Assembly (NCBI GenBank): GCA_963530515.1
Contig: CAUSEC010000005.1
Span: forward strand, 1 to 64,000
Length of the DNA: 64,000 nucleotides
Direction: 5' to 3'
Origin: CBFFRJ01 sp963530515
GTDB taxonomy: Bacteria > Pseudomonadota > Gammaproteobacteria > Enterobacterales > Enterobacteriaceae
Below are positions 1 through 8,075 of this stretch, piece after piece. Position 1 is the stretch's first letter, and each line of letters opens with the position of its first letter. The translations under genes were made by a program, and so were the position numbers. The notes beneath the pieces are model-generated. The model searched no databases. It was not told the DNA's origin and saw only the letters and a program-made list of their open reading frames with translations.

Positions 1-17
1 CTGCTTAGGAGAAGATC

Positions 18-527
18 ATGGGTTTGTTCGATAAACTGAAATCTCTGGTTTCTGACGATAAGAAAGACACTGGAACTATTGAGATTATTGCTCCGCTTTC
101 CGGCGAAATCGTTAACATCGAAGATGTACCAGACGTTGTTTTCGCTGAGAAAATTGTTGGTGATGGCATTGCTATCAAACCAACCGGCAACAAAATGGTA
201 GCGCCGGTTGACGGTACTATCGGCAAAATCTTTGAAACCAACCATGCCTTCTCTATCGAATCCGATAGTGGCATCGAACTCTTCGTTCACTTCGGTATCG
301 ACACCGTTGAACTGAAAGGCGAAGGTTTCAAACGCATCGCGGAAGAAGGCCAGCGCGTTAAAGTTGGCGATCCGGTGATTGAATTTGATCTGCCACTGCT
401 GGAAGAAAAAGCCAAGTCTACCCTGACGCCGGTTGTGATTTCCAACATGGACGAAATCAAAGAACTGATTAAACTTACCGGTAGCGTGACCGTGGGTGAA
501 ACCCCGGTAATTCGCATCAAGAAGTAA
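18..527 (+). CDS. crr: PTS glucose-specific EIIA component (EIIA-Glc)
   Basis: Cytoplasmic phosphocarrier of the glucose phosphotransferase system. It takes phosphate from HPr and passes it to EIIB-Glc; by family knowledge its phosphorylation state controls adenylate cyclase and inducer exclusion. The 169-residue protein is full length and near identical to the enteric family. The phosphorylated histidine is His91 in the motif FVHFGID, with the partner His76 in TNHAF. A ribosome-binding site AGGAGA lies 5-10 bases before the ATG. Upstream ptsH and ptsI must lie outside the window. A strong hairpin terminator follows the stop codon, so this is the last gene of the pts operon. Confidence 0.98.
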   Translation: MGLFDKLKSLVSDDKKDTGTIEIIAPLSGEIVNIEDVPDVVFAEKIVGDGIAIKPTGNKMVAPVDGTIGKIFETNHAFSIESDSGIELFVHFGIDTVELKGEGFKRIAEEGQRVKVGDPVIEFDLPLLEEKAKSTLTPVVISNMDEIKELIKLTGSVTVGETPVIRIKK

Positions 528-545
528 TTCTTGCCGATAACATAG

Positions 546-573
546 AAATGGCGCCGAATGGCGCCATTTTTGT
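546..573 (+). terminator. Intrinsic terminator after crr
   Basis: A 10-bp perfect stem (546-555 pairing with 560-569, built round GGCGCC) with a GAAT loop is followed by a T-rich tract. It sits between the convergent ends of crr and pdxK. A run of A on the left side means it could also stop transcription coming from pdxK. Confidence 0.85.
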
Positions 574-576
574 TTT

Positions 577-1413
577 TCAGGCTGGCAGAATAAGTTCGTC
601 GTAGCCTTTTTCCAGCGTGTAGCTCATCACGTCAGTGACGCGATCCCCCGCACCATGAATGGCCTCAGCAAGCGATTTACCTTTCACGATATTGCTCACC
701 AGCTCAGAGCAGAACAGATCCCCCGTCCCCTTTAAATCGGTCGCTATGCGCGGATGCGTGCTGATCTCAACCGATTCCGCCGTCACCAGCACCACGTGGA
801 TGCTGTTGTCATCGGATGCGACAGGTGCGCTGGTAATCGCGACCCATTTCAGAGAGTCGCAGAGCAGCCCTTTTGCCGCTTCAACGGCGCTGTCCATGTC
901 CCGGCAGGGTTTGCCACTGAGAATTTCCAGCTCGAACACGTTTGGCGTGATGCCCTGCGCCAGCGGCAGCAAATGCTCGCAGTAAGCCTTCGGGATATCC
1001 GGTTTGACGTAGATCCCGCTGTCCGTATCACCAATCACCGGATCGACCAGGATCAGTAAATCCGGGTGCTTTTCCTTCACCGACACAAGCCATTTCGCCA
1101 GAATCGCAATCTGACTGGCACTGCCCATATAGCCCGTGGTGACCGCTTTAAGCTCACGCAGCACATCACGCTCTTCCAGCGCCTGCAAATAGCCACTGAA
1201 CCAGTCGTCAGGAATAATTCCGCCATAAAAGGTGTCGTAATGCGGTGTGTTGCTGAACAGCACGGTCGGCACAGCCGTCACGTTTAAGCGATGCTGACGG
1301 ATATTCGGCACGGCAATGCTGTTGCCAACGCTGCCGTAGACCACCTGCGACTGCACGGCGACAATATCAGTCTGCTGTGCACGGGTTTTATCCGTGAAAA
1401 GAATCATTTCCAT
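577..1413 (-). CDS. pdxK: Pyridoxine/pyridoxal/pyridoxamine kinase
   Basis: ATP-dependent kinase of the B6 salvage pathway; it phosphorylates pyridoxal, pyridoxine and pyridoxamine in the cytoplasm, giving PLP or its precursors. The 278-residue product belongs to the ribokinase-like fold. Seen are the substrate-side segment VAVQSQVVYGSVGNS (residues 18-32) and the catalytic motif GTGD ending at Asp232. The C-terminus is a few residues shorter than the K-12 protein as I remember it. A second ATG is at codon 3, so the start may be 1407. The gene begins only 2 bases after the cysM stop, so it is probably cotranscribed with cysM, which encodes a PLP enzyme. Confidence 0.95.
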   Translation of the reverse strand: MEMILFTDKTRAQQTDIVAVQSQVVYGSVGNSIAVPNIRQHRLNVTAVPTVLFSNTPHYDTFYGGIIPDDWFSGYLQALEERDVLRELKAVTTGYMGSASQIAILAKWLVSVKEKHPDLLILVDPVIGDTDSGIYVKPDIPKAYCEHLLPLAQGITPNVFELEILSGKPCRDMDSAVEAAKGLLCDSLKWVAITSAPVASDDNSIHVVLVTAESVEISTHPRIATDLKGTGDLFCSELVSNIVKGKSLAEAIHGAGDRVTDVMSYTLEKGYDELILPA

Positions 1414-1415
1414 TA

Positions 1416-2330
1416 TTAAATCCCCGCTCCCTGAGAATAACTTTCTTCACCAAACACACCGGTGGAGAGGTAACGATCGCCGCGATCGCAAATAATGGCG
1501 ACCACAACCGCCCCCGGATTTGCCTCTGCTATCCGTAATGCGCCTGCCACCGCCCCGCCTGAACTGACGCCACAGAAAATGCCTTCCCGCACCGCCAGCG
1601 CGCGCATGGTATTTTCCGCATCACGCTGGTGAATATCCAGTACCTCATCCACCAGGCTGGCGTTAAAAATGCCCGGCATATACTCTGCAGGCCAGCGACG
1701 AATGCCCGGAATGCTGCTCCCCTCTTCGGGTTGTAGACCGACAATCGTAACCGCTTTTTCTTGTTCCCTGAGGAAGCGAGAAACACCGGTGATCGTGCCA
1801 GTGGTGCCCATGCTGGAGACAAAGTGTGTGATGCGCTCTTCAGTCTGCTGCCAGATTTCCGGCCCGGTGGTGGTGTAATGCGCGTAGGGGTTATCAGGAT
1901 TATTAAACTGATCCAGCAGCTTGCCTTCGCCCCGCGTCGCCATCTCAAGCGCCAGGTCACGTGCCCCTTCCATGCCCTGCTCTTTGGACACCAGCACCAG
2001 CTCCGCGCCGTAAGCGCGCATGGCGGCCCGGCGTTCCTGGCTCATGTTGTCTGGCATCAGCAGCTTCATGCGGTAGCCTTTGAGTGCGGCAATCATCGCC
2101 AGCGCAATACCGGTATTGCCGCTGGTCGCTTCAATGAGGACATCGCCAGGGTGAATTTCTCCACGCTTTTCTGCCTCAACAATCATGGATAACGCGGCTC
2201 TGTCTTTTACCGAGCCTGCCGGGTTGTTGCCTTCCAGTTTGACCCAGATTTCGCTGCCGTTGTCCGGGCCCAGACGCTGCAATCTGACCAGCGGTGTGTT
2301 GCCGATGGTTTGTTCTAATGTATTGTTCAC
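1416..2330 (-). CDS. cysM: Cysteine synthase B (O-acetylserine sulfhydrylase B)
   Basis: PLP-dependent enzyme that makes cysteine from O-acetylserine and sulfide; the CysM isoform also accepts thiosulfate, giving S-sulfocysteine, which fits its place beside the thiosulfate transporter. The 304-residue protein shows the PLP lysine Lys42 in SVKDRAA, the substrate/phosphate loop SGNTG (70-74), and the C-terminal segment CDRGDRYLSTG typical of the family. It is the last cys gene of the cysPTWAM cluster on the minus strand, separated from cysA by a pair of REP elements. pdxK follows almost directly. Confidence 0.97.
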   Translation of the reverse strand: MNNTLEQTIGNTPLVRLQRLGPDNGSEIWVKLEGNNPAGSVKDRAALSMIVEAEKRGEIHPGDVLIEATSGNTGIALAMIAALKGYRMKLLMPDNMSQERRAAMRAYGAELVLVSKEQGMEGARDLALEMATRGEGKLLDQFNNPDNPYAHYTTTGPEIWQQTEERITHFVSSMGTTGTITGVSRFLREQEKAVTIVGLQPEEGSSIPGIRRWPAEYMPGIFNASLVDEVLDIHQRDAENTMRALAVREGIFCGVSSGGAVAGALRIAEANPGAVVVAIICDRGDRYLSTGVFGEESYSQGAGI

Positions 2331-2350
2331 TTACCCTGTCCAATAAAAAA

Positions 2351-2428
2351 GCCCGGTCGCGCATTCGCTTACCGGGCCTACAAATCGCATCTAACCTGTA
2401 GGCCGGGTAAGCGCAGCGCCACCCGGCA
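2351..2428. repeat. Inverted pair of REP elements (BIME) between cysA and cysM
   Basis: Two palindromic units, 2351-2382 and 2397-2428, face each other. Each is a GC-rich hairpin of the GCCGGGTAAGCGCAGCGCCA type found between genes in many enteric genomes. In mRNA they would fold into stable stem-loops and could protect the upstream cysPTWA message or reduce expression of cysM and pdxK. A related single unit lies at 42658-42685. Confidence 0.85.
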
Positions 2429-2451
2429 ACAATTTCTGATGCAATAACCTA

Positions 2452-3546
2452 TCAGGCAGATTCTGCGAGAGCAAGCTCCTCGCGGTTTTCAATGCGCTCG
2501 TTCCCGGCGTAAAGGCGTGCATTCTGCAAGCCAACGAACAGGCGTTCACCGCGCTCTGGCGCGTCATCACCGGTCAACACCACGCTCAGGGGTTCGTTGT
2601 GCCAGCCCAGCGGCTGTACCACCAGTTGGGTGTAGTGACCTTTAGGGGTCGCTTCCAGCACCTGTACCGGCAGCGGAGAATCCAGGCTGGTACGGCGGCT
2701 GATATCCACTTCCCACGGGCGCAGGAACAGATCCACATCGCCCTGATGCGCCGGGGTATACCCCAACGGCCAGCGGTGTGCGCCCACATGGAACTGGCCC
2801 CCACTGATGGTGCCTTTCAGACGGTTAACTTCGCCCATAAACTCCAGCACGAAGCGGGTTGCAGGTTCACGCCACACCTGGTTAGGCGCGTCGGCTTGTT
2901 CGATGTTGCCCTGGCTCATCACCACCACGCGATCGGCCACTTCCATCGCCTCTTCCTGATCGTGGGTGACAAACACGCTGGTAAATTTCAGCTCTTCGTG
3001 GAGCTGACGCAGCCAGCGACGCAGTTCTTTACGCACCTGGGCATCCAGCGCACCAAAAGGCTCATCCAGCAGCAGAATTTGCGGCTCGACCGCCAGCGCG
3101 CGCGCCAGGGCGACACGCTGCTTCTGTCCGCCGGAAAGCTGTGCCGGGAAGCGATCGGCCAGATGGGCCAGCTGTACCATCTCCAGCAGCTTAGTGACTT
3201 TGGCTTTGATCGTCGCGGAATCCGGACGCTCGCGCTTGGGCAGCACGGTCAAACCGAACGCGATGTTGTCAAACACGTTCATATGACGGAACAGCGCATA
3301 GTGCTGGAACACGAAGCCCACTTTACGCTCACGGGCGTGAATGCGGCTTACATCCGTGCCGTGAAAACGAATACGCCCGCTGGTCTGATGCTCAAGACCG
3401 GCGATAATACGCAGCAGCGTGGTTTTCCCGGAGCCTGATGGCCCCAATAAAGCCACCATTTGCCCGGAAGGGATATCCAGCGAGATATCATTCAGCACCT
3501 GGGTGCGACCAAACGACTTCTTAATATTGGCAATCTCAATGCTCAT
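2452..3546 (-). CDS. cysA: Sulfate/thiosulfate ABC transporter, ATP-binding protein
   Basis: ATPase subunit that powers sulfate and thiosulfate import through CysT and CysW. In the 364-residue protein the Walker A motif GPSGSGKT is at 35-42, the ABC signature LSGGQ at 137-141 and Walker B LLLDEP at 158-163; the C-terminal third is the usual regulatory OB-like region. The start at 3546 is chosen because it gives the family N-terminus MSIEIANIKKSFG and has the ribosome-binding site GGAGGG just upstream. It overlaps the end of cysW by 11 bases, which suggests translational coupling. Confidence 0.97.
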   Translation of the reverse strand: MSIEIANIKKSFGRTQVLNDISLDIPSGQMVALLGPSGSGKTTLLRIIAGLEHQTSGRIRFHGTDVSRIHARERKVGFVFQHYALFRHMNVFDNIAFGLTVLPKRERPDSATIKAKVTKLLEMVQLAHLADRFPAQLSGGQKQRVALARALAVEPQILLLDEPFGALDAQVRKELRRWLRQLHEELKFTSVFVTHDQEEAMEVADRVVVMSQGNIEQADAPNQVWREPATRFVLEFMGEVNRLKGTISGGQFHVGAHRWPLGYTPAHQGDVDLFLRPWEVDISRRTSLDSPLPVQVLEATPKGHYTQLVVQPLGWHNEPLSVVLTGDDAPERGERLFVGLQNARLYAGNERIENREELALAESA

Positions 3547-4411
3547 GATTTCCCTCCTGCCGCGCGCGTTTTTCTTGATTTTCCAAACGCCATTGCACTG
3601 CACTCTTTAAAAACAACGTCAAAATAGCCATCAATGTCAGCAGGGCGGCGGCGGTAAATGATCCCACCGTATTGTAATCCTGCTCCAGTAATTCAATTTG
3701 CAGCGGCAGCGAGAGCGTCTCACCGCGAATCGAGCCCGACACCACGGATACCGCACCAAACTCACCGATAGCACGCGCATTGGTCAGCACCACGCCGTAC
3801 AGCAGCGCCCAGCGGATGTTTGGCAGCGTCACGCGCTTAAACATCTGCCAGCCCGACGCGCCCAACAGCACGGCGGCTTCATCTTCCTGGCTGCCCTGGC
3901 TGAGCATCACCGGCACCAGCTCACGCACCACAAACGGACAGGTCACGAAGACAGTAACCAGCACCATGCCCGGCCAGGCAAACATAATTTGCAGGTTGTG
4001 CGCCTCCAGCCACGGTCCCAATGGACCATTCGAGCCATAGAAGAGCAGGTAAACGAGACCGGCCACCACCGGCGACACCGCAAACGGAATGTCGAGCAGC
4101 GTGAGCAGCAGCTGACGTCCCGGGAAATCAAAGCGCGTCACCAGCCAGGCCAGTAACGTACCGAACACCAGGTTTACCGGCACCGAAATCAACGCAATCA
4201 GTACCGTCAGCCAGATGGCGTGCAGCATGTCAGGATCGGCCAGATTCTGTAATACCGGCGCCAGCCCTTTGCTAAATGCCTGCACGAAGATGTAGACCAT
4301 CGGCACCACGAGAATGAACGCGGAAACCGCAATCCCGGTGCCAATCAGAAACCATTTTCCCCAGTTAATTTGGGGTGCATCATAGCGTTTCAATTCAGTA
4401 ACGTCCGCCAT
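3536..4411 (-). CDS. cysW: Sulfate/thiosulfate ABC transporter, permease CysW
   Basis: Inner-membrane permease that forms the translocation channel together with CysT. The 291-residue protein has about six hydrophobic membrane segments and the cytoplasmic EAA loop (EDEAAVLLGASGWQMF) that docks onto the ATPase CysA. Sequence and length match the enteric family throughout. Start and stop codons are shared with neighbours: its ATG overlaps the cysT stop as TAATG, and its last codons overlap the cysA start. Expression should follow the cysP promoter. Confidence 0.97.
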   Translation of the reverse strand: MADVTELKRYDAPQINWGKWFLIGTGIAVSAFILVVPMVYIFVQAFSKGLAPVLQNLADPDMLHAIWLTVLIALISVPVNLVFGTLLAWLVTRFDFPGRQLLLTLLDIPFAVSPVVAGLVYLLFYGSNGPLGPWLEAHNLQIMFAWPGMVLVTVFVTCPFVVRELVPVMLSQGSQEDEAAVLLGASGWQMFKRVTLPNIRWALLYGVVLTNARAIGEFGAVSVVSGSIRGETLSLPLQIELLEQDYNTVGSFTAAALLTLMAILTLFLKSAVQWRLENQEKRARQEGNHEH

Positions 4412-5244
4412 TAGTGACCTACCACACGTCGACCAAAACGACTTTGCAGCGTGTTGATGGAGAAGAGCAACAGCAGCGATGCCGCGAGGATCACCGAGGC
4501 GATGGCGCTTGCCGCCGGGTAATCAAACTCCTGCAGGCGCACAAAAATCATCAGCGAGGTCACTTCCGTTTTCCAGGCAATGTTGCCAGCGATAAAAATC
4601 ACCGCACCAAATTCGCCGAGGCTACGGGTGAAAGAGAGCGCCACACCGGCCAGCAGCGCCGGGGAAAGCTCCGGCAACACCACTTTGCTGAAACTCTGCC
4701 AGCGGGTAGCGCCCAGCGTCTCCGCCGCCTCTTCATACTCCGGGCCAAGCTCTTCCAGCACCGGTTGTACGGTACGGACCACGAACGGGATACTGGTAAA
4801 GGCCATCGCCACCGCAATGCCCAGCCAGGTGTAGGTCACTTTGATGTCCAGCATTGCCAGCCACTGGCCATAAAAACCGTTCACCGAGAACAGCGAGGCC
4901 AGCGTCAGGCCCGCAACCGCGGTAGGCAGGGCAAAGGGCAAATCCATCAACGCGTCCAGCAGCGTGCGCCCCGGGAAACGGTAACGGGTTAAAATCCACG
5001 CCATCAACAGGCCAAACACGCCGTTAAAGAGAGAGGCCACAAACGCCGACAGCAGCGTCACCTTATAGGCTGCGACCACCTGAGGATTGGTGATGACTTC
5101 CCAGTACTGCGCCCAGCTCATTTGCGCCAGCTGCATCACCAGCGCACTGAGCGGTAACAGTAAAATCAGACAGACGAACAGCAAGCTGGTCCCGAGGCTT
5201 AAGGTAAAGCCGGGCAGCACTCGTCTGGAAGAAACTGCAAACAT
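4411..5244 (-). CDS. cysT: Sulfate/thiosulfate ABC transporter, permease CysT (CysU)
   Basis: Second inner-membrane permease of the sulfate/thiosulfate importer, also called CysU. The 277-residue protein starts MFAVSSRRVLPGF, has about six membrane segments and carries the EAA loop EAAETLGATRWQSF for contact with CysA. Nearly identical to the enteric protein in length and sequence. Both ends overlap neighbours by one base (TAATG junctions with cysP upstream and cysW downstream), the mark of a tightly coupled operon. Confidence 0.97.
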   Translation of the reverse strand: MFAVSSRRVLPGFTLSLGTSLLFVCLILLLPLSALVMQLAQMSWAQYWEVITNPQVVAAYKVTLLSAFVASLFNGVFGLLMAWILTRYRFPGRTLLDALMDLPFALPTAVAGLTLASLFSVNGFYGQWLAMLDIKVTYTWLGIAVAMAFTSIPFVVRTVQPVLEELGPEYEEAAETLGATRWQSFSKVVLPELSPALLAGVALSFTRSLGEFGAVIFIAGNIAWKTEVTSLMIFVRLQEFDYPAASAIASVILAASLLLLFSINTLQSRFGRRVVGH

Positions 5245-6260
5245 TACTTACGCCCCGCCGCCAGCAATTTGTCTAACTCACCGCCGCTGTTGAAGTGGGT
5301 TTTCATCACTTCAGGCCAGCTGCCAAACTTGTCTTCCACGCGGAAAAGCTCGGTCTGCGGGAACTTGTCTTTCAACGTGTCCATGACTTTCGGGTTGTTC
5401 ACGCGATAGTAGTAATCGGTGATAATCGTCTGCGCCTGTGGGCTGTAGAGGTAGTTGAGATAGGCTTTCGCCGCCTTCTCCGTACCGTTAGCCTCAACGT
5501 TTTTATCCACCCAGGCGACCGGGAACTCCGCCAGGATATTGGTTTTCGGGATAACCACCTCGAAGCCCTGATCTTCATACTGCTTACGGATGTTGTTCAC
5601 TTCCGACTCAAAACTAATCAGCACATCACCCAGCCCACGCTCAGCAAAGGTGGTGGTGGCCCCGCGTCCGCCGGTATCAAAAACTTCAACGTTTTTCAGG
5701 AACTGGGTCATGAACTGCTGGGTTTTGGCTTGATCGCCACCGTCAGCTTTGTCCGCTGCCCCCCACGCCGCCAGATAGGTGTAACGTGCGTTACCGGACG
5801 TTTTCGGGTTCGGGAAAATCAGCTTCACATCAGAACGCACCAGGTCGTTCCAGTCGTGGATATTCTTTGGATTGCCTTTACGCACCAGGAAACCCATGGT
5901 GGAGTAAAACGGCGAGCTGTTGTTTGGCAAACGGCTCTGCCAGTTTGCCGGGATCAGGTTACCTTTGTCGTGCAGGATCTGAACGTCAGTCACCTGGTTG
6001 TAGGTCACCACATCGGCCTTTAAGCCCTGCAGAATCGCCAGCGCCTGCTTAGAGGAGCCAGCATGAGATTGCTTGATCGTCAGCGTGTCACCCGCGTTGT
6101 CCTTCGCCCACTGCTGTTCAAACGGGGGATTCAGGGCGGCAAACAGCTCGCGGGAAACATCATAAGAACTGTTTAACAACTCCGTCGCTTGCGCCTGCGC
6201 GACCAACAGCGTCATTGCTGCCAGCGTCAGATATCCTTTTTTCAAAACATTAACGGCCAT
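5244..6260 (-). CDS. cysP: Thiosulfate-binding periplasmic protein
   Basis: Periplasmic receptor that delivers thiosulfate (and sulfate) to the CysTWA transporter. The 338-residue precursor has a Sec signal peptide: a charged start, a hydrophobic core and an AQAQA-type cleavage site near residue 26, giving a mature start close to TELLNSSYDVS. The rest matches the sulfate/thiosulfate-binding family, with a PKTSGNARYTYLAAWG segment typical of the ligand site. It is the first gene of the cysPTWAM operon; the AT-rich region upstream holds the promoter. Confidence 0.97.
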   Translation of the reverse strand: MAVNVLKKGYLTLAAMTLLVAQAQATELLNSSYDVSRELFAALNPPFEQQWAKDNAGDTLTIKQSHAGSSKQALAILQGLKADVVTYNQVTDVQILHDKGNLIPANWQSRLPNNSSPFYSTMGFLVRKGNPKNIHDWNDLVRSDVKLIFPNPKTSGNARYTYLAAWGAADKADGGDQAKTQQFMTQFLKNVEVFDTGGRGATTTFAERGLGDVLISFESEVNNIRKQYEDQGFEVVIPKTNILAEFPVAWVDKNVEANGTEKAAKAYLNYLYSPQAQTIITDYYYRVNNPKVMDTLKDKFPQTELFRVEDKFGSWPEVMKTHFNSGGELDKLLAAGRK

Positions 6261-6380
6261 TGCGCACCCTTATTCGATGATGACGATATGGTCTTCAGTT
6301 TATTTATAACGCGTGTGAAACCAGTAACAGTTTTATATACCGTTTGGTGCTTTGGAAGTTGAAAAGAGAATAAGCATTTG
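6261..6380 (-). promoter_or_regulatory. cysP promoter region (expected CysB-regulated)
   Basis: AT-rich stretch immediately before cysP, read on the minus strand. It has a run resembling a -10 box (TTATAAAT, around 6299-6307) and, further upstream, T/A-rich tracts such as TTATTCTCTTTTC of the kind CysB binds in enteric cys promoters. CysB control is taken from knowledge of the operon; I see no clean consensus, so the exact boxes are uncertain. Confidence 0.5.
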
Positions 6381-6398
6381 TGGGTAGCTGATGGAGAC

Positions 6399-6431
6399 CC
6401 CGGTTGCCTGCCCATGCGGCAGACAACCGGG
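6399..6431. other. Stem-loop downstream of yfeX
   Basis: A 14-bp stem with one mismatch (6399-6412 with 6418-6431) and a 5-base loop lies 16 bases beyond the yfeX stop. There is no U-tract on either strand, so it is not a standard intrinsic terminator; it may be a 3'-end stabiliser or a weak stop between yfeX and the cysP promoter. Confidence 0.5.
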
Positions 6432-6446
6432 ACTGGGCAGGTGAAA

Positions 6447-7346
6447 TTACAGCGCCAGCAGGCGTTCTACGGACGGAGCAAAATAGTAGCCGCCGGTAAC
6501 CGGTTTGGTAAAGCGCAGCATGGCATCACGCTTGCCATCAGCATCGCCAAACATGCTCAGCAGTTGCTTTTCGATGTTATACAACCGCGCACAGTAAGAG
6601 CAGAAATAGAGGCCGTGTACGCCGCTTGCAGTGCCGTACGGCAAGCTCTGACGCACAATTTTCAGCCCTTTGCCCTCTTCTTTAAGGTCAACACGGCTCA
6701 GGTGTGAGGTGGCCGGACGGTCATCACCGTCGATCTCTTCGTTAGCCACTTTGGTACGACCAATCATCATCTCCTGATCGCCCACGCTCATGCGGTTAAG
6801 CTGTTTGAGGTTATGCTCCCAACGCTGCACCAGCACGTAGCTGCCGCCTGCATCCACACCGTCTTTGATAACCGCCACATCACGACGTTTTTCTTCCCCC
6901 GCCGGGTTTTCAGTGCCGTCAACGAAGCCGCTTAAATCACGCTCTTCAACCCAACGGAAACCGTGGGTCTCTTCTTTAACGTCGAGAACGTCGCCGAATG
7001 CTGCCAGTGCCGCCTGGGCAATGGAGAAATTCACATCATGGCGTAAGGAAAGAATATGGATAAGCACGTCGTGCTGGGTGGCCGGTGCCAGGCCTTTACC
7101 CAGCGGGGCAAAGTCCTTCAGTTCCTCAGCCCCCACCCCAGCGCTAAGCTCACGCCAGACGTTATGTCCAAACGCGATAACCGCTCCGGATGCCGCATCC
7201 GGGAATGCCGCCTCAAAGGTGGACAGTTTATCGATAAATACTTTACAGCCTTCACGCAGGGCATCCAGACTGCCCACGACATTGGCTTCAATCCAAATTG
7301 CCGCACGGCAATGTTCTGGCAATATGCCGCTTTGAACCTGAGACAT
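6447..7346 (-). CDS. yfeX: Dye-decolorizing-type heme peroxidase YfeX
   Basis: Cytoplasmic heme peroxidase of the DyP family; it oxidises porphyrinogens and dyes with peroxide. A claim that the family removes iron from heme is disputed. The 299-residue protein has the DyP motif GFVDGTENP with catalytic Asp143, the heme-ligand His215 and the distal Arg232. The start at 7346 (MSQVQSG) is preferred over an upstream in-frame codon because AGGAGG lies just before it and the length then equals the family's. The preceding terminator hairpin lies in its leader. Confidence 0.95.
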   Translation of the reverse strand: MSQVQSGILPEHCRAAIWIEANVVGSLDALREGCKVFIDKLSTFEAAFPDAASGAVIAFGHNVWRELSAGVGAEELKDFAPLGKGLAPATQHDVLIHILSLRHDVNFSIAQAALAAFGDVLDVKEETHGFRWVEERDLSGFVDGTENPAGEEKRRDVAVIKDGVDAGGSYVLVQRWEHNLKQLNRMSVGDQEMMIGRTKVANEEIDGDDRPATSHLSRVDLKEEGKGLKIVRQSLPYGTASGVHGLYFCSYCARLYNIEKQLLSMFGDADGKRDAMLRFTKPVTGGYYFAPSVERLLAL

Positions 7347-7357
7347 CGCTCCTCCTG

Positions 7358-7386
7358 AAAAAAAAATGCCACGCAACCGTGGCATT
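7358..7386 (-). terminator. Intrinsic terminator after yfeY, inside the yfeX leader
   Basis: On the minus strand a 9-bp perfect stem (7378-7386 with 7365-7373) and a 4-base loop are followed by a 9-base U-tract. The yfeX ribosome-binding site begins one base after the U-tract. It ends yfeY transcripts and may also act on any transcript that starts upstream of it and leads into yfeX. Confidence 0.85.
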
Positions 7387-7395
7387 GTTGGGGTT

Positions 7396-7401
7396 ATTGT
7401 A
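7396..7401 (-). promoter_or_regulatory. Possible -10 box for yfeX
   Basis: TACAAT on the minus strand, in the gap between yfeY and the hairpin. The matching -35 position is poor. If used, the transcript would begin just before the terminator hairpin. Weak support. Confidence 0.25.
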
Positions 7402-7437
7402 CCCGTTTTTGTTCAGGAAGCGCAGCCGCAGACTGCA

Positions 7438-8013
7438 TTAGCGACGCCAGATAATCTTGTGCAGTTTCCAGGATTTGAGCGCATCGTCAGAGGGCATGAG
7501 ACCTTCCGGGCCGCTCCAGACACCGGTGAAGATAAAGCTAATATGCTGACTTTCAGGCGCTTTACACTCCACGGCTTTCTCGTCGTCACCGGTGGCGGCC
7601 ACGCACTGGCCGAAAGCTTTGTCGTAAAGTTCGCTGAACGCTGTACCGATTTTGACACCTTTTGCCGTTTCGATAGTGCTGTCGAGCACGTCAACCTGGC
7701 TCACGGTGCCGCTTTCGCCGTTAACCACCAGCGCGACTTTGTCGTCTTTCAGCGCCTCGAAATAGCGAATGATGTTGCCTTTGTCGGTCTTCATCCCGCT
7801 ACGAAGGTGATAATCGCCGCCTAACGCCTCGTTAACGGCCTTTTCATCGAGCGGTGTACTGGCCGTAATGCCGCCCACACCCTGCTCACTCACCTCGGTT
7901 GACGAGCCAAACCAGTTCCACGGATTTGCCGCAGACCAGTTGATGGAAGAGAGCGTAGAACAACCGGATAACACCAGCGCCAGGGCGCATACGCTTAAAC
8001 GCAGGGACTTCAT
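7438..8013 (-). CDS. yfeY: Predicted lipoprotein YfeY (DUF1131)
   Basis: Envelope lipoprotein of unknown function. The 191-residue protein starts with a lipoprotein signal MKSLRLSVCALALVLSGC: the lipobox LSGC puts the modified cysteine at residue 18, and the following residues (STLSS) contain no inner-membrane-retention Asp, so outer-membrane placement is expected. Length and sequence match the enteric YfeY family. In E. coli the gene belongs to the sigma-E stress regulon, and a fitting promoter lies upstream here. It ends at a strong terminator. Confidence 0.93.
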   Translation of the reverse strand: MKSLRLSVCALALVLSGCSTLSSINWSAANPWNWFGSSTEVSEQGVGGITASTPLDEKAVNEALGGDYHLRSGMKTDKGNIIRYFEALKDDKVALVVNGESGTVSQVDVLDSTIETAKGVKIGTAFSELYDKAFGQCVAATGDDEKAVECKAPESQHISFIFTGVWSGPEGLMPSDDALKSWKLHKIIWRR

Positions 8014-8045
8014 CGTAACTTCCTTTCTTGTTAACTCAACGGCTC

Positions 8046-8073
8046 TTGGAGTGCCTGAACGGCAAAAAGTGCC
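8046..8073 (-). promoter_or_regulatory. Candidate sigma-E promoter for yfeY
   Basis: Minus strand: GGCACTT (8067-8073), about 16 bases, then TCCAA (8046-8050), close to the sigma-E pattern GGAACTT-N16-TCnAA. It fits the known sigma-E control of yfeY in E. coli. It overlaps nothing but the last codons of yfeZ. Confidence 0.5.
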
Positions 8074-8075
8074 CG

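Noticed and set aside
2599..3438. 279-codon open frame antisense to cysA
   Set aside because: Shadow of cysA, with histidine-rich sequence typical of antisense reading of GC-rich genes.
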